Position numbers and translations under genes: made by a program
The notes under the pieces: model-generated
The model's database searches: none
What the model saw: the letters and a program-made list of their open reading frames with translations, nothing else
What the model was told of the DNA's origin: nothing
Shown here: positions 57,901 through 64,000 of the stretch, piece by piece
Layout: every line of letters begins with the position of its first letter
Position numbering within the stretch: position 1 is the first letter of the stretch
Assembly (NCBI GenBank): GCA_963422465.1
Contig: OY730169.1
Coordinates: forward strand, 496,001-560,000
Source: Lichina pygmaea
Taxonomy: Eukaryota; Ascomycota; Lichinomycetes; Lichinales; Lichinaceae
Length of the DNA: 64,000 nt
Reading direction: 5' to 3'

Positions 57901-58175
57901 TAGCCAGCTTTCTTTTCAGAGCAAATGTTCCTGACTTCCAATCCCCTCTATGTTCCTGTGGTTTTGGAGAAGAGACTGCTCAACATATTACTTTCTCTTG
58001 TAACAAGTTTCTTACTCAAAGACAGCAAGCCACTTTTCTTTCCTACAATTTCTCTACTTTACTTCAAAAGCCTAAAGTGCTTAAAGAATTTCTTCTCTGG
58101 TTTATGTCTTTGAAAAGACTAGACCAGTTTAACTTAGCACACCAACTCTTACCAGAAAACCTATCATCTCTGTGA
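54915..58175 (+). CDS. LINE ORF2, APE endonuclease and reverse transcriptase
   Basis: The product is 1,086 residues from the ATG at 54915 (MSTPTLNLLQYNVQKSQTCQ). The endonuclease domain (1-230) keeps the N of LLQYN, the E of ALQEPW, the TDSNLHHPSWS motif and SDHRPV, all expected for activity. The reverse transcriptase (about 430-700) has APGKDTLPNGFLK, MGFRKGRSTESALF, SLDISGAYDRV, GVPQGSPLSPILF and the catalytic FADD in LGFADDTNLL. The C terminus has the LINE zinc motif CSCGFGEETAQHITFSC. No RNase H domain is seen between RT and the zinc motif. The enzyme nicks target DNA and primes cDNA synthesis on the nick. Confidence 0.93.
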   Translation: MSTPTLNLLQYNVQKSQTCQDLLLANPRLQEVDLIALQEPWRNLYQETSTSTVFSAFYPLQDQVLGRTLVLINRRIQRSAITPVFWSKDLTSLEIRVQAKVFWVHNLYFTPTSQENYRVLAEALLDVLAQALEKEGEHILLTDSNLHHPSWSKSSQLYSELATKFKEITDDQGLELAIAPFTPTRARTLAEPPSSAIDLSFISISLLNSFISSQINLDFHTGSDHRPVQTILSLETPKKARTHQRNWRTLDLDQVKKEAKNLPPIPLLLNREEVDNYLENLDKALQELADKTTRPLRDSKYTVPWWNQEIKEKIKEERKLRRKVFQNQEPVYKLEKVIKEKKHLIKNAKRKTFREQLQNLAETQKHWKIAKWGKEKAGKPPELPIIPELTKEDGETARTFTEKVEVFKTQFFPLPLQPVPESQDQPANHQQHQLSQEISKEDIHNILKKKKPFTAPGKDTLPNGFLKVLGDSFNEKIAKVLEACWKLEYFPDRYKAARTICLRKPSKGSYCYAKAWRPIALLNTIGKLMEALAATKLSELAEKENLLPEIQMGFRKGRSTESALFLLTSQVEKVWKKGMVANLLSLDISGAYDRVLPEILKKILERKGIPSWFVNWIFSFTTQRKTSLVFDNSESSFFPVHCGVPQGSPLSPILFLFYISDLHNTVHTPEKGVSALGFADDTNLLAFSPSLKSNLLKLKSTHSKCLDWARKHGMKFAPEKYELLHFSRRRTDNLQLSLRLGEVVLQPKEEVRILGLHYDSKLLWKKHQKIMLQKASKFFSALSRTTFSTWGLPVLSARLVYTAILRSLLSYAVGVWFNPHKKPSNISSLNLFQTKCLKTIGGVFKATPTFLIEGELFLPPLDLYFKFRTATFLQSFYFSNTSSNPLSSLLYKLFSQITVFVSTLRTPPKSLSTITPNWKARWLEELTTNQDYSKKQFQEVFQKEWEARWQANRQKCSSVWELFCRLPQKKNLKVFKDLRKAEASLYLQILSARIGLASFLFRANVPDFQSPLCSCGFGEETAQHITFSCNKFLTQRQQATFLSYNFSTLLQKPKVLKEFLLWFMSLKRLDQFNLAHQLLPENLSSL

Positions 58176-58355
58176 TTTTATTTTCTCCAGACACTGCATA
58201 TTCTTCCAGATAATTCCCTAGTCTTACCCAAGTCTCAGTTTTTATTCCTTCAAAGGTTTTCTGGGAAAAAAAAGCATGTATCTAGAAGTTCTGCATGGCT
58301 CACCAGCCAAATCAGAGTAAGAATAAAATAAAATAAAAAAAATAACAAACGACGA

Positions 58356-58834
58356 GAAGGAAAGCTCTGCTAAGACAATCTGGCGTGGCTCGTGGTGGGG
58401 CTGCTTCTGCCACACCCCTCCTCGGCCGACGCACGGCCAAGTCATAAAGCACTCGCGATGTCAGAACGTCCTTTTTGGGCCGATAACAACTCATGGCCCC
58501 CCGGCAAAATTGCTCCCCCAAACATGTAGAGATCATCAGCCTTGAGCTCTTTCAAGCAAGTTGGCGCCCGGATTAAGATTTCACCGTGATTACATCTCAC
58601 CGATGTTCAGCCACTGGGCCTTCTACCACCACCACTTGGCATCAGCCTCGGCCCGACTGCCCAGACAACAGTGCTAAACGATGTGGGAAGTATTGTAGCT
58701 TCGATAGTGGCATTTTCAGTGGCAACATCTTCGAAGGAGCTGGGTTTTTACTCCTAGCATTGTCACGCACAGGCACAATGACCAGTGTATACCAGCACTG
58801 TCACAATCTGACAGCAGCCGGTCTGGGATAGATG
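58356..58834. other. Right flank of the LINE, no feature recognised
   Basis: This sequence was contiguous with 52866 before the LINE inserted. It is GC-rich, with no supported gene; part of it may belong to the adjoining Gypsy fossil. Confidence 0.4.
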
Positions 58835-59420
58835 TGACGTGGACACGATCGCCAGCTGGCCAGAACCTAGAGCTGTCCGGGAAGTCCAAGAGCTCCTAGG
58901 ATTCTGCAACTTCTACCGACGCCTTGTCTACAGCTACAGCCACATCGCTGCCACGCTTATAACTTTCACCGAATTGCACCTGGCTCCAAGTGGTGGGAGC
59001 CCCTAAACAAAGGCAAACTGTGTATGTATGAAGGATATTTTCAAGATCACAACAGCAACCCCCACCCCCATCGCCTTCCACAGCTGCAAGCGAGTGGATG
59101 CTGAAAGCCGCTACACCACAAGGGATCAAGAGCCACTGGTGGCAACAGATGGGTTCAAGACGTGGAGGTATATGTTCGGAGGAGCAGCCCACAAGGTGCT
59201 TGTGCTCTCAGACCATCTGAACGTCCGCCAGTTCCTGCCGACAAAAGCCCTCAAACAGGGGCAGGCCTGACTGGCCGAGCACCTTTCAGGATTTGATGTT
59301 GAAATCAAACACCGTCCCGGGCGGCCAAACACATGGGACGGACCATCCAGGGCCCCCGCTGAGCTGTATCTGGGTCCTCGTCACAACAGACGTCTATCGA
59401 AATACAGTATTCTTCTGACA
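58835..59420 (+). mobile_element. Ty3/Gypsy retrotransposon fossil (RT end and RNase H region)
   Basis: Translated pieces resemble the end of a Gypsy reverse transcriptase (WPEPRAVREVQELLGFCNFY) followed by the RNase H/tether region (CKRVDAESRYTTRDQEPLVA, VLVLSDHLNVRQFLPTKAL, HLSGFDVEIKHRPGRPNTWD). The relic may extend to about 59620, where weaker integrase-like sequence may follow. The element is old and broken, with several breaks. No LTRs were found on either side. Confidence 0.7.
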
Positions 59421-59710
59421 TGTTTCCATGAAAAGCTTCTAAAGAAGGCCTGCCATGTCATGAAAGTTCAAATTACTATTTATCATGCCGGACCTGCCTC
59501 GGTGGGCCACCTAATCACTCTGATTCACCAACATGGCTGGTGCCGCTATCAATAAGACCGAGAGAGAACGTGCCAGGCAGCTTTGATCGAAGAAGGCAGC
59601 GACAAACAACAGCGACGTCTCTTCCTAGGATGACCACACATCAATGAACACAGCCTTCCAAGGCATTGACAAGTGCTTCCACTGCTGAGTCCTGTGGACT
59701 GGGTACTCAG

Positions 59711-60460
59711 TACCCGTGCCATGGCGGGGTATTACCCCCCCCCCCCCTCCCGTCCCTTCGGTACGACCCCTCCATCCGGAGAGGTGTCGGACAGCTGAAC
59801 GGTCCGGACATCTGAACGGTCCTTTCTTACCGGAATGAATTGCAATGATTATAACTTCACAACGCAATGACTAGATCAAAAAGTAAGTGGCTTGTTTGAT
59901 TCCTCTACTTCTTTCCTATAGACCCTGAAGTTGAGGACTTCTCTTAATTCTTGTGGTGTTGCTGAGAAATTGCGATAGTTGTCGCTCAAGAACAGACTTT
60001 CAACAACATCCATTTTACAACTCTTAGAACTCTACAACTAGATAAACAAATAGCAATTTCTTATGTGCTTATCCGATTCTTCTGCTCTTCTTCTATCATC
60101 CTCCAAGTTACGAGGCCTCTCCTGATGATGTTGTTACTTTTGGGTAGCTGTTGCAGCCTAAGTCGCCTGAGTGGTGGCCCAGTGCGGCCTCGTCACGAGA
60201 GCTCGCTTGTCTTACGAATACACCTATTTTCTCCTCTCAAAAGTCGTTGTGCTAGGACATCAACAACCTTAGCTAGCTTTGAGATGGTAGCTTTATTATG
60301 GCTAGAGATGGATGCGAGCCTTAGCTTCCTTGCGGTGGAATGGTGGTGGTTTGAAATTGATGGCTATTGACAGATTTGTCGGGGATCGTTCAGCTGTCCG
60401 ACACCCCTCCGGATGGAGGGGTGCCCCGGACGTACCGAAGGGACGGGAAGAGGGGGGGAG
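59711..60460. mobile_element. Inverted-repeat DNA element related to the TA-foldback family
   Basis: The left end after TA (59711-59712) is CCCGTGCCATGGCGGGGTAT followed by a run of C, as in the small element at 7015-7077. The next stretch (59749-59800, CCCGTCCCTTCGGTACG and so on) recurs inverted at 60387-60447, with AGCTGTCCGACACCCCTCC in the right arm. These 50-60 bp arms enclose about 580 bp with no ORF, so the element is non-autonomous. The outermost right end with CACGGGTA was not found, so that side is truncated or rearranged. A 17-bp duplication (GGACA[GT]CTGAACGGTCC) is present inside the left arm. Confidence 0.55.
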
Positions 60461-60630
60461 ACACTGGAAGTACTTACGTACTTCGTCGGAACTCGCTCGA
60501 GAGGGAGGCTAACTCCGGCCGAAACCACGTGACCAGAAATGCTCTCGCGGTTAAGGTACGCCTATACTTGTGCCAATATGCATACGGTACGTACTGGTAT
60601 TAAGGGTGCGAAGGTGACTTCATACGGAAG

Positions 60631-61720
60631 ATGATGCTGGGTGGTACTGAAAAAATACCAACTATACCTATCGAGATTATCGGAGACGCCCTCGAGCAGC
60701 AACAACAACGCTGCCTGCGGTCAGTTACTGGCGGCTTCAGGGCCACCAGCCGGAAGCAGCTTGAGAGCGAGGCCGCTGTCCCACCCCTCCGGGCGCACAT
60801 GGCACGACTGCAGCTACAGGCGCGTGTCAGGATGGAAGCCTCCGGGGTCCGGACAGAGATTCAAGAGGCCTGCGAACGACTCAAGCGTCAGCTGGCCCGA
60901 CGACCGGGCCGACGTCGCCGCGCCTACATCTCACCAGGCCAGGCGCGACACCGCTGGGCAGAGTCAATCCTCTGGCCTCAGCGGCCACTGGAATCCACCA
61001 AGGGGTCTCTGGGCCTGCCCCCGTGGGCCGACAGCCGCTCCGCAGACACTCCACCCCTAGGCACCCCCCCCCACGAACAGTCTTGCAGGCCCGCCTGCTA
61101 TCGGAGCAATGGTGCTGGGAGAGATGGCACGAGCTCCACGGTGGGCCCCCACCTCAAATCCAGCTGCTGGACCCAGATCCTGGAGGGGGAGACAACCGGA
61201 AGCCGGACAGGATGCCGTACCGGGCGTCTCTCCGGCTTCGCGCCGGCCTATCCAAGGCCCAAAGCAGCATCTTAACGCAGATGCGCACAGGTAAGATTAG
61301 GCTGGCAGCCTTCCTCTGCAGGCGACAAGTCCCCGGCTTCCCGACGCCGGCTTGTTGCTGCGGAGCGCAGTGGGAGACTGCCAAGCATGTTGTTCTAGAG
61401 TGCCCACGCCTGCAGCGAGTACGCCGCAGTCTTTACACCGCGACTGCTACTACTGACTACCAGGTGATGATCTCGCGCCCGCGGCCCGCCGCCGCCATCA
61501 CCTCGTGCATCCTACGCCACGGAGTTCTCCCCCAGTTCTCCTGGGCTCAGGAGCAGCTGGATACTGGTTACTAACCAGTCACGCCCCACGTTCTGTAGAT
61601 TACTCGAGAGCGCTGCAGGGAGAGGTTTTTTACTCGGTTGAGTTTTCCTAGCCTAATTCTATAGTTAGCGTAGCCTAGATACACTAGCGCTAGAATGGTG
61701 TAGGAATTCAATCAATCAAT
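60631..61720 (+). mobile_element. 5'-truncated LINE fragment, GC-rich lineage (ORF2 C-terminal part)
   Basis: The sequence corresponds to the region after the reverse transcriptase of a LINE ORF2. It reads LEQQQQRCLRSVTGGFRATS and VPPLRAHMARLQLQARV in one frame up to about 61065. After a single frameshift near a poly-C tract it continues as RASLRLRAGLSKAQSSILTQ and ends with the zinc motif CCCGAQWETAKHVVLECP and a stop at about 61574. A 3' UTR follows, ending in a CAAT repeat (TCAATCAATCAATCAAAC, about 61708-61725), a common LINE 3' tail. It is GC-rich like the host, unlike the intact LINE at 52867, so it represents a separate lineage. The 5' end shows truncation at or before 60631. Confidence 0.7.
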
Positions 61721-63410
61721 CAAACGTATCGAGATGACCACCACGAGTATGTATACCTCATTGTATGTACGCAAAGTACATACGTACTATACATACGAAA
61801 GTACGTACGTGCATACGTACGATATCGTACCACTGGATACACTCCCTTTGAGCTCCGTACTGTACTCCGTACATACGTACGGAAGTACGTGTGTACGGAG
61901 GTACGTATGTACGGAAGTACGAGTACGTACTATATCATACTTCGTAATATAGAGTTTGCGGGGGCAACCGCGACCCTTCCTGAGGGCAGTCTCCCCCTTG
62001 CAGAAGCCGGAGCAGAAGGACGACATGCTTCTCTAATTAATTAGACTGGACGGCCCTTTCCCTGTTTGCCAGCGACGCCAGCGCATTCCAGGTGCTCGAG
62101 ACCGTCGGCTTCCGGCCATACCAAGCTTGAGACGTCGCGATTCGGGTCAAGACTGCCCGTTGTGGCAGGTCCAGTCTGGGGATTGTGGGGATCGCGAACG
62201 TTGTCGGGCGTCACCGTCGTCCAACCCACCGGGCCTGGAAATGCCGATGACGTTGACGAGAACGAGGAGATCGATGCCGGCTGGACGGAGATCCCACGAC
62301 CTAGACGGTCCTTGTTTCGGAACTCGGCCGACGAGCAACAAGGAATGTCCTTCGACGGCTATTCGACCAGCAGGGCCACGCCACCCTAACACTTGGCGGC
62401 GGCCACCAATGGGGGGGGGGGGGGGGGGGCGCGTGGGGGGAGACGACGATTCGGTATGGCCGCAATTGCCGCACCGGGCAAGAAGAAGCAAGGGCAGGGA
62501 GGGAGAGCGACGGTGATGATGCGAGGAGAGCGGCGCGAGCGAAGCAATCTACTGTACGGCACGTATGATCCCGACAGCAGGAGGAAGAGCTGCCGGCCAT
62601 CATGGATCGGAAGACGTACGAGCCGCGACGTGGATCCGGGCATAAGGTGGTATATCAAGGCAGCAACGTCCCCGGATGCAGACATGCCAGGCTCGACAGG
62701 CTAGCACAGCAAGAGGTCGACCCGGATCGAAGGAGCAAGGAGGTGCAGAAGCAGAAGCAGCAGCAACAGGAAGGAGCGATCGCGAAAGGTGAGACGATTC
62801 CCGTCGTCGCGGTCGATGCAGCCGGTCGACGTCATCGACCGGGCCCCAGGCACGCGCATTCGTTCTGCCCTCTTCTCCATAATTAGCACTAGTGCCCTGC
62901 GCCCCTTCTCGCGTTGAGCTCGTTCCCTCGTACGGCGCCCTTTCCCATGTCCGGCGTCGAGGTGCGGTTTCAGGAGCGGGGGAGGGGCTGGCAGGTTGGC
63001 TCGACATAAGGCGTCGTCTCCTTGCTTGGCGGGCCGGTCCTCGCTCCTACCATCCTCGCTTGGTCGGTCGATTGGTCGATTGATGATCCCCCCCCCCCCG
63101 GAGAGCAGCCATGTGTCGCTACCGATGTCGTGCCGGGGCCGCGTACTCGTACGCGCCCGGTCGATTATATCCACCCCTGCCCACCGTCCCCTCTTTTCGT
63201 TGCTTCTCCGCTCTGCCCTGGGAGACGAGCTGGCTCCAGATCCGAACTGACCGACTTCAGGCTCCGTCTCGACCGAGACAACCCAGGGGTCTAAGCCTGT
63301 CGCGGCCGTGAGATCGTTGATCGTCTCGAACGCTGTCCGGCGACGGTGGTCGGCCTCGTTTGTCTCGCCGTCCTCGTTCCTCGTCCCCGCGTGCCTGGGC
63401 GTTGTCGAGA
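61721..63410. other. Intergenic region with dense GTAC words and promoter of the glucanase gene
   Basis: 61741-61945 is packed with GTACGTAC and GTACGGAAGTAC/GTACTCCGTAC words. 62411-62429 is a run of 19 G. A frame at 62066-62389 has coding-like composition (VWGLWGSRTLSGVTVVQPTG) but no ATG and no splice partner. The minus-strand ORF at 62701-63720 is antisense to the glucanase exons and is not called. A C-run lies at about 63090. Confidence 0.45.
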
Positions 63411-63653
63411 ATGAGATTGCTACCGTTGCTGGCGGCGCTCGCTGCCGCTCGAGCAGCTGTCGCCTCGCCGTCGTACGTCGTCCGGCCCGTGCCCATGTCG
63501 GATTGCGCCGGTGCCAGATGCTGACGCAATCGTTCGATAGGAGCCGGATTCCGAAGAGGAGTTTAGGCTTCAACTTCAACGAGGATACCGTCCGCGGTGT
63601 CAGCATCGGGGGCTGGCTGTTGCTCGAACCGTGCGCTCCACTCCTTCGTCTCC

Positions 63654-63699
<46 letters not shown>

Positions 63700-64000
63700 G
63701 CAAGAACGTCCGTGCCGCACGTCGAGGACCGAGCCGAGCTGACGGTCCGCATCCCCTCAGATGGATCACGCCGTCGATCTTTCGGGACCTCGATGCGACC
63801 CGCGACGGCATCGTCGACGAGTTCACCCTGACGACCCAGCTCGGCCCTGACGCGGCGCTGGCGGTGCTGAGACCGCACTGGGACTCGTGGGCCACGTGGC
63901 AGGACTTCAAGAAGATCGCCGATGCCGGCATGAACACGGTGCGCATCCCGATCGGGTACTGGGCCTACGAGAAGTACGGCGAGGATCCGTACGTCCAGGG
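63411..64000 (+). CDS. Secreted exo-1,3-beta-glucanase (GH5), 5' part
   Basis: Exons 63411-63472, 63541-63630 and 63761-64000 (window edge) give the first 130 residues. A signal peptide (MRLLPLLAALAAARAAVAS) is followed by SRIPKR, a Kex2-type site, and the mature start SLGFNFNEDTVRGVSIGGWL. Across intron 2 the frame gives LLLEPWITPSIFRDLDATRD, then VLRPHWDSWATWQDFKKIAD and NTVRIPIGYWAYEKYGEDPY. This is the pattern of fungal exo-1,3-beta-glucanases of the GH5 family, which trim wall beta-glucan; the catalytic Glu residues lie beyond the window. Intron 1 is GTACGT..TAG (68 bp). Intron 2 (130 bp) contains a 41-bp CT microsatellite. Whether it is the Exg1 orthologue or a paralogue cannot be decided from this part. 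Confidence 0.88.
63657..63697. repeat. CT microsatellite inside a glucanase intron
   Basis: About 20 CT units lie in intron 2 of the GH5 gene, between the GTGCGC donor and the CCCCTCAG acceptor. They extend the polypyrimidine character of the intron, and their length is likely to vary between strains. Confidence 0.85.

Larger units (their letters stand above)
52867..58343 (+). mobile_element. Full-length, apparently intact LINE (non-LTR retrotransposon)
   Basis: This 5.48-kb element is flanked by a perfect 12-bp duplication AACAAACGACGA (52855-52866 and 58344-58355); a preceding T also matches. It has a 594-bp 5' UTR, two long ORFs and an A-rich 3' end (AATAAAATAAAATAAAAAAA). Both ORFs are open from end to end, so the copy looks young and possibly active. 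Its composition is sharply different from the host: A/T-rich, arginine written mostly as AGA/AGG, and almost no CpG across the 4.7 kb of coding sequence (one clear CpG near 57163). CpA is plentiful, so repeat-induced point mutation of the usual CpA type is not evident. APE endonuclease plus RT without RNase H places it in the I/Jockey/Tad-like group. Confidence 0.93.

Noticed and set aside
62066-62389. Possible 3' exon with sequence VWGLWGSRTLSGVTVVQPTG
   Set aside because: The frame lacks an ATG, and no donor or upstream exon could be found between it and the truncated LINE.
62701-63720. 339-codon minus-strand ORF with an Arg/Glu repeat
   Set aside because: It is antisense to the GH5 glucanase exons and its RERERE repeat is the CT microsatellite read on the other strand.

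Overview
The window reads as a chromosome segment of a filamentous ascomycete, most likely a Sordariomycete (Hypocreales is plausible but not proven). The genes are GC-rich and carry many short GT..AG introns of about 47-135 bp with CTAAC/CTGAC-type branch sites. The products are typical of Pezizomycotina: a white-collar-2 photoreceptor partner, a fused Leu1, a trifunctional peroxisomal Fox2 and a GH5 exo-glucanase.

Layout. Region 1-31 kb is gene-rich: a 5' fragment of a coiled-coil gene (1-301, -), a Yip4-like Golgi protein (2.0-3.1 kb, +), the Ran-binding export cofactor Yrb2/Hba1 (4.5-6.6 kb, +), the RecQ4-like helicase Hrq1 (7.3-10.9 kb, +), Fox2 (11.5-15.0 kb, -), a small secreted protein (17.0-18.0 kb, +), Leu1 (20.3-22.9 kb, -), a Set3-type PHD/SET protein (23.8-27.1 kb, -) and a second small secreted protein (30.2-31.2 kb, -). 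Region 32-43 kb is accessory. It holds a three-level nest of non-autonomous DNA transposons, a tRNA-like Pol III unit, a damaged SRPK-like kinase gene, a young but incomplete Copia element and a lone gag-like ORF. Region 44.7-51.9 kb returns to core genes, with wc-2 (-) and RAD50 (+) divergently arranged. Region 52.8-61.7 kb is again repeat-rich: an apparently intact, almost CpG-free LINE with target-site duplications, a Ty3/Gypsy fossil, an inverted-repeat DNA element and a 5'-truncated LINE of a different, GC-rich lineage. At the right edge a secreted GH5 exo-1,3-beta-glucanase gene runs off the window.

The core genes do not form a cluster or pathway. They serve separate housekeeping roles: Golgi traffic, nuclear export, DNA repair (Hrq1, Rad50), beta-oxidation, leucine synthesis, chromatin, light sensing and cell-wall remodelling. 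The most unusual material is in the repeats: (i) a MULE-like family with 9-bp target duplications and about 475-490 bp units, inserted into one another, with a TA-flanked foldback element inside the inner copy; (ii) that foldback family, with termini CCCGTGCC[AT]TGG, at three places; (iii) the CpG-depleted intact LINE; (iv) two secreted proteins that share a short motif and the same intron phase.

All exon boundaries were read by eye from splice signals and protein continuity; no search or alignment program was run.
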